From Oscillospiraceae bacterium (GTDB taxonomy: Bacteria > Bacillota > Clostridia > Oscillospirales > Oscillospiraceae): a stretch of 10,578 nucleotides of DNA. Below the pieces are notes generated by a model that was not told where the DNA came from, did not search any database, and was given only the letters and a program-made list of their open reading frames with translations. The position numbers and the translations under genes are program-made. How positions within the stretch are numbered: the first letter of the stretch is position 1; the number at the start of each line of letters is the position of its first letter. Location of the stretch: contig JAFQDY010000135.1 in NCBI GenBank assembly GCA_017399325.1, positions 1 to 10,578 on the forward strand. Direction: 5' to 3'. Below, in pieces: positions 1 through 5,956 of the stretch.

Positions 1-110
1 GGGGAGGCGTTTCGCCTCCCGTTAAAGATTTACCGTAGGGAACGGCCTGTGTGCCGTTCCTATGCAAATTTACCCGTGGGCGGACACACAGGTCCGCCCC
101 TACGGGAAAG
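1..110. repeat. Cluster of three REP-like palindromes
   Basis: Three perfect hairpins lie side by side downstream of the leftward sigma-factor gene. The first has arms 2-9 and 13-20 (GGGAGGCG/CGCCTCCC, loop TTT). The second has arms 39-46 and 53-60 (GGAACGGC/GCCGTTCC, loop CTGTGT). The third has arms 78-85 and 92-99 (GGGCGGAC/GTCCGCCC, loop ACACAG, which is CTGTGT on the other strand), plus an outer CCCGT/ACGGG pair at 73-77 and 102-106. The second and third lie in opposite orientation around AAATTT (66-71), and CCGTAGGG (33-40) pairs with CCCTACGG (98-105). None is followed by a T-run, so they look like dispersed intergenic palindromes rather than classical terminators. Similar GTAGGGGCGGACC-type palindromes are, from memory, common in Oscillospirales contigs. 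They may still end or stabilise the sigma-factor mRNA. Confidence 0.8.
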
Positions 111-117
111 AGGGTCA

Positions 118-1725
118 TCACAGCACAAGGTACATTCCCAAGGTTGACTTCTTGGGATCATCAGGCAGCTGCAGAAAACCGTTATCCACAAGATCGTGAA
201 CTGCCATCATACGCATTGTATACATTTCCGCAGAAATGTAGTAACCCAAGCTGTTGTGCAAGACTTCGTGACTGTAGTTTTGGAAAATTGCGTTCAGCTT
301 CTTGTATGTGGCGGTGGCGTTCTCCATCAATGCCGGATAGTTCTTGTGTTCTTTCAGGAAACGGTGGATTTCCTCAGGCTGCTCGTCGGTCATTACAAGA
401 ATGTCCGGGATAATTTCTCCGCTCTCATTTGCGTGGGCGTGTTTGCCGTTTATGTCCTGCCAAATACGTTTTTCGCTGTCTGTAAAGCTTGTAATCAAAC
501 GGTGATTGCGAAGGCACTCGCCCAATAACATTACACCGTCGTAACTCATCTCACCGCATTGGTCACGCATTTTGTAATCGAAATATTTGTACGACCAGAA
601 AAAAGTACACTCTGTATCAGTTTCTCTTCCTGTGCCGTTATGACCCATAAAAATGGATTCAGGCAGTTCTACTGCTTCGTAGCCTACAAACCCCCAGGTT
701 TCTCCATTTGCCCGTTTGGGCGGTTGGTACATAGAAGGATCTTGTTTCGTGTTTCTAATGATGTAATCAATGATGTGCGGCACCAACCACCAATAGATGT
801 GATTATCGTCCAAATGGTTGCCGGCAATACCCAGTGCGCGAATGTCAGGCAGCATATCTTCCATAAATTCCTGTATCAGTTTGCTCCGTTCCTTTGCGCT
901 TTCTCTAAGGGTGTTGTAAGCCTCCAACCGGCAGCTTTTATCTACAATAAAGAAATTGGTGATGTACTTATCTCCCCGTTTTTCCAGCAGCGTTGCCTGG
1001 TGCAGGATACCCACTTCTTCCTCTATATAGGGAAGGGCAATCCCTAATTCCATAGATAGCTCTTCTAAGGTACAAGGGTTGTTGCTGGCGTAAAACAAAA
1101 TGTTCTTGGGAATGCTTCTTTGCACTACGCTCCAAGGCAGTCCGCTTGGCTGAGGACCACTTGATGCAAAACTAATGTTCTCCGGCTTGTAACTGAGCCG
1201 ACCAAATTCTCTTGCCATATCCATACCTTCTTTCAAGATTTTTCTGGCGCGGTGCAATCGCTGTTTCACCACGCTCTCAGAAAGGGAGTGATTTTGGGCA
1301 ATTTCCCGGACGGACTTGTCCTCTATGTAGTAGGCAACCAGGATCTGCCGATAGTCCTGCTTGATGAACGCCAGCTCTCGCCGGAGCAGTGACAATTCCT
1401 CGCTGTAAATCATTTCATCAAGGACATTTCCGTTTTTGTTCTCTATTTCATAATCGCCCACATCGAAACCGGTTACCGATAGGGAGCGGTTATGTTTCAA
1501 CTTTGCCCAGACTGCATAGCGGTTACGGGCGATTTGCCAAACCCAAGCGGGGAAATTCTCGGCAACAGTACCCTTGCGCAAGGCAGTCAGGATATTCAGC
1601 GCAATATCCTGAGTCAGGTCCTCTGCATCCGCGCTGTTGCTTGTCTTCTTCAGGCAGAAGTAAAACAGTGCTTCCATATAATTTTCGGCAAAATCTTTTA
1701 TAAGCCCGTTGGCTGCTGCGTCCAT
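118..1725 (-). CDS. ECF-like sigma-70 factor with long C-terminal extension
   Basis: Predicted RNA polymerase sigma factor of 535 residues. Region 2 spans about residues 11-74, with the DAEDLTQDI core and the FPAWVWQIARNRY segment used for -10 recognition. Region 4 spans about 110-166, with EIAQNHSLSESVVKQRLHRA as the helix-turn-helix that reads the -35 element. ECF factors are usually about 160-200 residues, so about 365 residues are extra. The extension begins with a winged-helix-like segment (about 206-259; CTLEELSMELGI, then LLEKRGDKYITNFF). An unrecognised, probably soluble, aromatic-rich domain follows, without membrane helices. The start is set at ATG 1725 because AAAGGGGG (1733-1740) lies 7 bases upstream; an in-frame GTG at 1743 would place that site inside the gene. 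It reads leftward, with an extended -10 promoter at 1791-1798. The sigma call is firm; the role of the extension is unknown, perhaps ligand sensing or built-in regulation. Confidence 0.88.
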   Translation of the reverse strand: MDAAANGLIKDFAENYMEALFYFCLKKTSNSADAEDLTQDIALNILTALRKGTVAENFPAWVWQIARNRYAVWAKLKHNRSLSVTGFDVGDYEIENKNGNVLDEMIYSEELSLLRRELAFIKQDYRQILVAYYIEDKSVREIAQNHSLSESVVKQRLHRARKILKEGMDMAREFGRLSYKPENISFASSGPQPSGLPWSVVQRSIPKNILFYASNNPCTLEELSMELGIALPYIEEEVGILHQATLLEKRGDKYITNFFIVDKSCRLEAYNTLRESAKERSKLIQEFMEDMLPDIRALGIAGNHLDDNHIYWWLVPHIIDYIIRNTKQDPSMYQPPKRANGETWGFVGYEAVELPESIFMGHNGTGRETDTECTFFWSYKYFDYKMRDQCGEMSYDGVMLLGECLRNHRLITSFTDSEKRIWQDINGKHAHANESGEIIPDILVMTDEQPEEIHRFLKEHKNYPALMENATATYKKLNAIFQNYSHEVLHNSLGYYISAEMYTMRMMAVHDLVDNGFLQLPDDPKKSTLGMYLVL

Positions 1726-1790
1726 TGGTTCGCCCCCTTTCACCCATATAGTGTGGTATTTTGGAATTTGGTGACAAGTGTTTTGTAAAA

Positions 1791-1803
1791 ATTATAGCAC
1801 AAA
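1791..1803 (-). promoter_or_regulatory. Extended -10 promoter of the sigma-factor gene
   Basis: On the minus strand the sequence reads TTTGTGCTATAAT, a perfect -10 hexamer (1791-1796) preceded by a TG extended -10 element. No good -35 is seen at 16-18 bases; the best placed hexamer is TACATT. Transcription would start near 1784, giving a leader of about 60 bases before ATG 1725. No obvious ECF-type autoregulatory promoter (AAC / CGTC style) was seen. Confidence 0.6.
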
Positions 1804-1816
1804 AACAGACAAAAAT

Positions 1817-1900
1817 GTAGAGGCGGCTATCAGCCGCCCGCAAAGAGGCCCCCTTGCCTAAAGGGGGCTGACAAAAATCTTTGATTTTTGGCTGGGGGAT
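1817..1900. repeat. Composite palindromic repeat at the 3' end of hlyIII
   Basis: Three consecutive perfect hairpins: 1822-1828/1832-1838 (GGCGGCT/AGCCGCC, loop ATC), 1848-1855/1861-1868 (GCCCCCTT/AAGGGGGC, loop GCCTA) and 1872-1879/1883-1890 (CAAAAATC/GATTTTTG, loop TTT), followed by GGCTGGGGGATTCA. The first has the same GTAG...CCCG..AAAG frame as the palindromes at 1-110. The second and third resemble a dispersed element (GGGAGCTG, CAAAAATC, GGGATTC order) that I recall as frequent in Oscillospirales intergenic DNA. The element runs straight into the TGA of hlyIII at 1901-1903, so it sits between the two leftward genes and may act as their transcript end or spacer. Confidence 0.75.
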
Positions 1901-2575
1901 TCACAGTACATACAAAATAATCGCCAATGCCTGCAGCACGCTTCCCAGCACCACAAAAATATGGAACACCGAATGAAACCACCGCTGTTTTGAACCGATG
2001 CCGTAAAGCACCGCGCCCACCGTATACACGATGCCACCGGCAAGCAGCAGCAGAAACCCCGGTTTCGTCAGCACCTGCAGCGCCTGGGGCAGAAAGAAAA
2101 TAATGCCCCAACCCATCAGAATATAGCAGACCATAGAAAACACATTGTATTTCTTAAGATCAATGGCGGTCAAGGTGGCGGCCAGAATCGCCAGCGCCCA
2201 TTGGATGATCAGCAGACCCCAGCCAAGGGAGGGGTAAACCGGCACAAAAGAGATCAGCAGTATAGGCGTATATGTGCCGCAAATGAGGAAATAGATAGCG
2301 CAGTGGTCGATCACCTGCATAACTTTCTTGCCCATAGACGGACGCAGGCCGTGATACACGCTGGACACGGTGTACAAAGCGATCATAGTAAACCCGTAGA
2401 TAATCGACCCCACCAGCGCCTTGGTATTGGAAAACCAGATCGCCTTTGCCATACAAAGGGCAAGTACCAAAAAGCCCAAACCGCCGCCTGCAATGTGGGA
2501 CACCATATTCATAACTTCCTCCCCGCGGGTGTAGTCAGGAAGAAGCCGGTCTTTCAGTTTGATCCGTCTTGTCAT
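1901..2575 (-). CDS. hlyIII: Hemolysin III / PAQR family membrane protein
   Basis: A 224-residue integral membrane protein with about seven hydrophobic helices, the usual length for bacterial HlyIII (YplQ-like) proteins. Family landmarks are present: EEVMNMVSH (19-27) before the first helix, SSVYH (71-75), DH at 90-91 followed by GTYTP (100-104), and HSVFH (201-205) in the last helix. In PAQR proteins the histidines of SSxxH and HxxxH bind a zinc ion in the membrane; these proteins are related to adiponectin receptors and may act as lipid or ceramide hydrolases. The haemolysin name is historical and does not show toxin activity. ATG 2575 is preferred over ATG 2593 because AAAGGTGG sits 7 bases before it. 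It is leftward and followed by the repeat at 1817-1900. Substrate unknown. Confidence 0.92.
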   Translation of the reverse strand: MTRRIKLKDRLLPDYTRGEEVMNMVSHIAGGGLGFLVLALCMAKAIWFSNTKALVGSIIYGFTMIALYTVSSVYHGLRPSMGKKVMQVIDHCAIYFLICGTYTPILLISFVPVYPSLGWGLLIIQWALAILAATLTAIDLKKYNVFSMVCYILMGWGIIFFLPQALQVLTKPGFLLLLAGGIVYTVGAVLYGIGSKQRWFHSVFHIFVVLGSVLQALAIILYVL

Positions 2576-2822
2576 AGGAAAACCACCTTTCATACCACCA
2601 GTATAGCGCTATGGGGGATAAATTACACGCTACCGGTGGAAAAATCCCCCTACCAACAGGAGAGAACCTCCGATTCTACCTGCGGGAGAGCGGTAGATTT
2701 TTGGAGTTCGGCGTGCCGCCAAACAAGAGAAATGTGCATTGTGTACAATTTTTGGGGTGATTTTTCGGCGTGCATACAGATATTTTACAAAAAGTTTTTA
2801 TGCTTATTTCCGATATTTGTGC
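2576..2822. other. Intergenic gap between divergent genes, no gene seen
   Basis: About 300 bases separate the hlyIII start (2575) from the CBS gene start (2878). No credible gene lies here. A weak inverted repeat TCTACC/GGTAGA (2675-2697) and CG-rich patches are present, but no terminator or riboswitch fold that I recognise. Frames that cross the gap are shadows without ribosome sites. Confidence 0.6.
2600..2628 (-). promoter_or_regulatory. Possible hlyIII promoter
   Basis: On the minus strand GTGTAA (2623-2628) and TATACT (2600-2605) are 17 bases apart. The -10 is good but the -35 matches only about half of TTGACA. It would give a leader of about 20 bases to ATG 2575, just enough to include the AAAGGTGG ribosome site. 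Confidence 0.35.
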
Positions 2823-2828
2823 TATAAT
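2816..2828 (+). promoter_or_regulatory. Extended -10 promoter of the CBS gene
   Basis: TTTGTGCTATAAT carries a perfect -10 (2823-2828) and TG extension. No convincing -35 lies 16-18 bases upstream (TGCTTA-like). The leader would be about 43 bases. The same 13 bases occur in front of the sigma-factor gene. Confidence 0.6.
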
Positions 2829-2877
2829 GTTAGTAGCGATGGCTGAGGCGTCGCACTTGCGCAATAAAGGAGTCGCT

Positions 2878-3291
2878 ATGAATAACATATTGTTTTTTTT
2901 AACACCGAAGGCGTTGTGCGCTTTCGTGTATGATGATTATACTGTCCGTCAGGCACTGGAAAAAATGGAGTCTGCAGGCTACGCAGCCCTTCCTATTCTG
3001 AACAAACGGGGCGAATACCGTGGCACACTTACCGAGGGCGACTTGCTTTGGGCGCTGAAGAATATGTGCTATATGGATATGCGCCAGGCAGAGGCCCGGC
3101 GGATCATGGAAATTACCCGCCGGAAAGACAATGTACCTGTCCGGGTAACGGCAGATATGAAAGACCTCGTCCAGCGGGCCAGCAGCCAGAACTTTGTTCC
3201 GGTGGTAGACGATAAAGACGCATTCATCGGGATTATCACAAGACGTGCCATTATCAATTACTGCTCTCAGCAATTCTTTGCCGAGAATTAA
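2878..3291 (+). CDS. Small two-CBS-domain protein, DarB/CbpB-like
   Basis: A 137-residue cytoplasmic protein made almost entirely of a CBS pair: first repeat about 7-61 (LEKMESAGYAALPILNKRG, then TEGDLLWAL), second about 80-128 (NFVPVVDDKDAFIGIITRR). CBS pairs bind adenosyl ligands. The size and the GIITRR end of the second repeat resemble B. subtilis DarB (YkuL) and Listeria CbpB, stand-alone CBS proteins that bind c-di-AMP and, when free of it, act on the (p)ppGpp synthetase Rel. Assignment to that subgroup is inference. ATG 2878 is chosen because AAAGGAG (2866-2872) is 5 bases upstream; an upstream in-frame ATG at 2839 lacks a comparable site. It is a single-gene unit with its own promoter and a terminator at 3300-3326. 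Confidence 0.85.
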   Translation: MNNILFFLTPKALCAFVYDDYTVRQALEKMESAGYAALPILNKRGEYRGTLTEGDLLWALKNMCYMDMRQAEARRIMEITRRKDNVPVRVTADMKDLVQRASSQNFVPVVDDKDAFIGIITRRAIINYCSQQFFAEN

Positions 3292-3299
3292 ATACATAG

Positions 3300-3328
3300 A
3301 AAGCCACCCGATTTGGGTGGCTTTTTCT
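3300..3328 (+). terminator. Intrinsic terminator after the CBS gene
   Basis: AAAGCCACCC (3300-3309) pairs perfectly with GGGTGGCTTT (3315-3324), loop GATTT, followed by TTCT. It separates the CBS gene from the next promoter, whose -35 begins at 3333. Confidence 0.9.
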
Positions 3329-3332
3329 ATAG

Positions 3333-3361
3333 TTGAAAAATTCACGGAAATCTGCTATAAT
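3333..3361 (+). promoter_or_regulatory. Promoter of the XRE-to-lipoprotein operon
   Basis: TTGAAA (3333-3338), exactly 17 bases, then TATAAT (3356-3361) with a TG extended -10 (TGCTATAAT, 3353-3361). It is among the best promoters in the window, giving a leader of about 22 bases to ATG 3390. It lies 9 bases after the preceding terminator hairpin. Confidence 0.8.
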
Positions 3362-3389
3362 AAGCAAAACTATGCCCTGGAGGAAAACC

Positions 3390-4037
3390 ATGAACGACGA
3401 GAAACTGAAAGTAGTGCTTGGCAAGAACATCGCTTTGTTTCGCAAGCAGCAAAGCCTGACCCAAGCCGGCCTTGCCGAGAAACTGAATTATTCCGACAAG
3501 GCAGTTTCCAAGTGGGAACGGGGAGAATCCATTCCCGATGTGCTGACCTTGGTGCAGATCGCCGAACTGTTCGGCATCAGCGTTAATGACCTGCTGACAG
3601 ATCCCAACGAATTGCCGGAATACACCGGCGTGGTCGTTGAAAAAATGGAAAAAGCCGTAGAAAAGACCCTGAAACGGAAAGCGGACAAACCCAGCATTCT
3701 GGGGCTTAGTTCCATTCTTGTGTGGTTTGTGGCGCTGCTTGCCTTTGTGGTGGTGTCCTCACTGGAGATCGGCAGAAGTTGGATGGCGTTTATTTACGCA
3801 ATTCCCGTGAATGCGATTGTGCTGCTCAGTTTGCTGTCTGCCTGGCGCGATTTCCGCCTAAACAAGACCCTGATCTCCGTGCTGATGTGGGGCGCTCTGC
3901 TTAGCATCCACGGGTCGCTGATGGTGTTTGCAGACTTGAATATCTGGAAACTGTATTTACTGGGCATTCCCGGACAACTGGCCATCTTGCTCTGGTTCCG
4001 GATGTTCCGCAAACCCAAGGAGAACAAAAATGGATAA
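3390..4037 (+). CDS. XRE-family regulator with four membrane helices
   Basis: A 215-residue protein. Residues about 8-62 form a Cro/C1-type helix-turn-helix (LTQAGLAEKLNYSDKAVSKW, then GESIPDVLTLVQIAELFGIS and VNDLL). A charged, probably helical linker follows (82-100), then four hydrophobic segments at about 103-125, 131-152, 160-182 and 187-206, ending in a basic tail. This is a membrane-tethered DNA-binding protein, an architecture frequent in Clostridia. The helices could sense a membrane or envelope signal, but no ligand is known. ATG 3390 is preceded by GGAGG (3379-3383). It is the first gene of a packed operon and overlaps the folate gene by 8 bases, so the two are probably translationally coupled. 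It may regulate its own operon from the promoter at 3333. Confidence 0.88.
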   Translation: MNDEKLKVVLGKNIALFRKQQSLTQAGLAEKLNYSDKAVSKWERGESIPDVLTLVQIAELFGISVNDLLTDPNELPEYTGVVVEKMEKAVEKTLKRKADKPSILGLSSILVWFVALLAFVVVSSLEIGRSWMAFIYAIPVNAIVLLSLLSAWRDFRLNKTLISVLMWGALLSIHGSLMVFADLNIWKLYLLGIPGQLAILLWFRMFRKPKENKNG

Positions 4038-4563
4038 AGTCGCGTTACGCCGCCAAATTCGGGAGAAAAAGCGGGCTATGACAGGGGAGGAGATCCTGCG
4101 TCGCAGCCAAATGTTGGCAGAAAAGTTCCTTGCAACGGAAGTCTACCGAAATGCCAAAAGCCTTTACGGCTATTTGCCCTACAATCAGGAAGTCAACACC
4201 CTGCCGATCCTGGAGCAGGCCCAGCGGGACGGAAAACGGGTGGCCGTTCCCAAAGTTTATGGGGATACAATGCGTTTTCTCTGGCTGGACGATTTGAGTA
4301 AAGTAGAAAAAGGCTACGCAGGCATTCCCGAACCCATCGCCGACGAACCGGAGGCAGACGATACCACGGCTTTGGTTCTGATGCCGGGTATGGCTTTCAA
4401 TGCAGAAGGTCACCGCATTGGCTACGGCGGCGGTTACTACGATAAATTTTTAGCCGCAGAGCGTGATCATCCCACCCTGGCGCTTTGCTATGATTTTCAA
4501 ATGCTGGAGTACCTGGAAACGGAGGAATTTGACATTCCGGTGGACTTGGTGCTTTGGGCATAG
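4030..4563 (+). CDS. fau: 5-formyltetrahydrofolate cyclo-ligase
   Basis: A 177-residue cytoplasmic enzyme that converts 5-formyl-THF plus ATP to 5,10-methenyl-THF, returning an inhibitory storage form of folate to the one-carbon pool. Family signatures in order: LRRQIREKKRAM (6-17) at the basic nucleotide-binding N-terminus, YLPYNQEVNT (48-57), VAVPKV (71-76), GIPEP (98-102), LMPGMAFNAEGHRIGYG (117-133) and GGGYYDKF (133-140), the diagnostic loop. The length is normal (YgfA/YqgN group). The C-terminus (FDIPVDLVLWA) is shorter and less conserved than in many relatives. ATG 4030 lies inside the 3' end of the XRE gene, with AAGGAGA just upstream. The operon partners do not belong to folate synthesis, so the enzyme may be carried as a housekeeping passenger. 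Confidence 0.95.
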   Translation: MDKVALRRQIREKKRAMTGEEILRRSQMLAEKFLATEVYRNAKSLYGYLPYNQEVNTLPILEQAQRDGKRVAVPKVYGDTMRFLWLDDLSKVEKGYAGIPEPIADEPEADDTTALVLMPGMAFNAEGHRIGYGGGYYDKFLAAERDHPTLALCYDFQMLEYLETEEFDIPVDLVLWA

Positions 4564-4575
4564 AATGGAGAAAAA

Positions 4576-5151
4576 ATGGAGTATATTGCCGTTATTTTGC
4601 TTGCTGCCGCCGTATTCGGCCTGTGCTATCTGGTGGACAAAGGGTTTACCAAACTGTTTCGTTCCCAGGCACAACATAAAAGCGGTCTGTCTGTCAGACT
4701 GAATAAACGCAACGGCACCATTGGCCTGATACTGATCGTTTTGGGCGTGGCGGCAGTATTTGCCGGCATAAACAGCAAAGACGGCTGGGTGCTGCCTGTC
4801 GGCGGTGGTGTGCTGATCGTTGTGGGCATCGGTCTTGTCATACGCTACCTATCCTTCGGCGTATTCTATAATGAGGACGGCTTTATTATCAGCCGTTTCG
4901 GAAAAGCCGACGCAAAATATACTTACAAAGATATTTGCGCCCAGCAACTTTATAACAACCAGGGCCATACCCTTGTGGAACTGCACCTGTCCGACGGTGA
5001 AGTTTTGCAGTTGCAAAACACCATGACCGGCGCATATACTTTTCTGGACGATGCATTTGTGGCCTGGTGCAGACAGACGAACCGGAATCAGGAAGATTGC
5101 GAATTTTACGACCCGGCCAACAGTTGCTGGTTTCCGCCAGTGGAGGACTAA
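4576..5151 (+). CDS. Unrecognised three-helix membrane protein with PH-like tail
   Basis: A 191-residue protein that I cannot assign to a named family. Hydrophobic helices lie at about 3-20, 47-64 and 71-92; the stretch between the first two (21-46) is basic. The rest (about 94-170) is soluble and beta-rich: GVFYNEDGFIISRFGKADAK, then YTYKDICAQQLYNN, LVELHLSDGEVLQLQN and a final helix FLDDAFVAWCRQ. This strand-strand-helix order resembles small bacterial PH-like domains (bPH/DUF304 type) on membrane stalks; that is inference. Three cysteines are in or after the tail helix (165, 175, 184), without a clear metal pattern. ATG 4576 follows TGGAG. It starts 12 bases after the folate gene and ends 2 bases before the next gene, so it is within the operon. 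Confidence 0.75.
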   Translation: MEYIAVILLAAAVFGLCYLVDKGFTKLFRSQAQHKSGLSVRLNKRNGTIGLILIVLGVAAVFAGINSKDGWVLPVGGGVLIVVGIGLVIRYLSFGVFYNEDGFIISRFGKADAKYTYKDICAQQLYNNQGHTLVELHLSDGEVLQLQNTMTGAYTFLDDAFVAWCRQTNRNQEDCEFYDPANSCWFPPVED

Positions 5152-5153
5152 AG

Positions 5154-5765
5154 ATGCATATTCCTTCTGTAACCACAGATAAAATTGAATTGGTGCCATT
5201 CTATGAGGCGCTGGAAAAAGCCAATAAACCCTGCCCGGACTACGATGCAGAGCGCTGGTTGTATGTGCCCAATTTCTATTCCGAGTATCGGTATATTCTG
5301 GGTACCCGGGGCAAAAACCCCTTGATTTGCGTGGGTATCAACCCATCTACCGCAAAACCCGGCGATTTGGACAATACCTTAAAATCTGTGGAGCGTATTG
5401 CTCTTGGCAACGGATTTGACAGTTTCATTATGTTCAATGTTTATGCCCAGCGGGCGACAGATCCCGACGCTATGGAAAAGACCTGCAACGGGCAGTTGCA
5501 CCGGCAGAATCTGGAAGCCTTCCGTTATGTGCTTTCTATTTCCGAAAAGCCGGCCGTCTGGGCGGCCTGGGGCACGATCATTGAAAAGCGTGATTACCTT
5601 TCTGATTGCCTGCAGGATATGCTGGCGGCTGGTAAAACCTATGGTGCAAACTGGTATTGCGCCGGCCGGGTCAGCAAAAAGGGACATCCCCATCACCCCC
5701 TTTACTTAAAGAAGGATGAAAAGATCCGTCCCTTTGATGTGGACGCGTACTTACAGACTTTGTGA
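5154..5765 (+). CDS. DUF1643 family protein
   Basis: A 203-residue soluble protein with the conserved blocks of DUF1643 (PF07799): RYILGTRG (46-53), LICVGINPSTAKPGDLDNT (57-75), FNVYAQRATDP (94-104), VWAAWG (135-140) and KKGHPHHPLYL (175-185). The family's biochemical role is not established; the conserved Asn/Ser/Thr, Arg-Ala-Thr and His residues suggest a binding or catalytic pocket. ATG 5154 is chosen over the upstream in-frame ATG at 5067 because GGAGG (5142-5146) sits 7 bases before it and the earlier start would run 85 bases into the preceding gene. DUF1643 genes also occur on mobile elements, but here the gene sits inside a housekeeping-like operon. Nothing suggests truncation. Confidence 0.9.
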   Translation: MHIPSVTTDKIELVPFYEALEKANKPCPDYDAERWLYVPNFYSEYRYILGTRGKNPLICVGINPSTAKPGDLDNTLKSVERIALGNGFDSFIMFNVYAQRATDPDAMEKTCNGQLHRQNLEAFRYVLSISEKPAVWAAWGTIIEKRDYLSDCLQDMLAAGKTYGANWYCAGRVSKKGHPHHPLYLKKDEKIRPFDVDAYLQTL

Positions 5766-5782
5766 TTCAGGAGACACTGAAT

Positions 5783-5956
5783 ATGGAAAACGAATGCGAA
5801 ACCTGTTGGCATTATGACTACGACGAAGAATTCGACGAGTACTATTGCAAAATGGACTTGGATGAGGACGAGGTATACCGTCTGTATACCAATCCCAAAC
5901 GCCACTGTCCCTATTACCGGCAGGGCAACGAATATACGCTGGCAAGGAGACAATAA
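5783..5956 (+). CDS. Four-cysteine acidic mini-protein, DUF6472-like
   Basis: A 57-residue protein with an acidic centre (YDYDEEFDEYY at 11-21, DLDEDEVYR at 25-33) and four cysteines: CETC (5-8), C22 and C42 followed by PYY. The pattern CxxC...YDEE...C..DLDEDE...CPY matches what I know as DUF6472, a small clostridial family of unknown function. The four cysteines could bind zinc or an iron-sulphur centre; this is inference. ATG 5783 has AGGAG (5769-5773) 9 bases upstream; an in-frame GTG at 5762 overlaps the previous stop and is less likely. Its TAA is immediately followed by the ATG of the lipoprotein gene, indicating coupled translation. Confidence 0.85.
   Translation: MENECETCWHYDYDEEFDEYYCKMDLDEDEVYRLYTNPKRHCPYYRQGNEYTLARRQ

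Noticed and set aside
1..110. CRISPR array or terminators at the left edge
   Set aside because: The units are palindromes of differing sequence, not spaced direct repeats, and lack T-runs for termination.
1726..1743. Upstream in-frame starts giving MKGG-type N-termini in both leftward genes (GTG 1743, ATG 2593)
   Set aside because: The KGG codons are simply the AAAGGNGG ribosome sites of the true starts at 1725 and 2575; a coincidence of frame.
1901..2575. Haemolysin toxin
   Set aside because: The HlyIII name is historical; the sequence is a PAQR-type membrane protein and nothing here points to toxin function.
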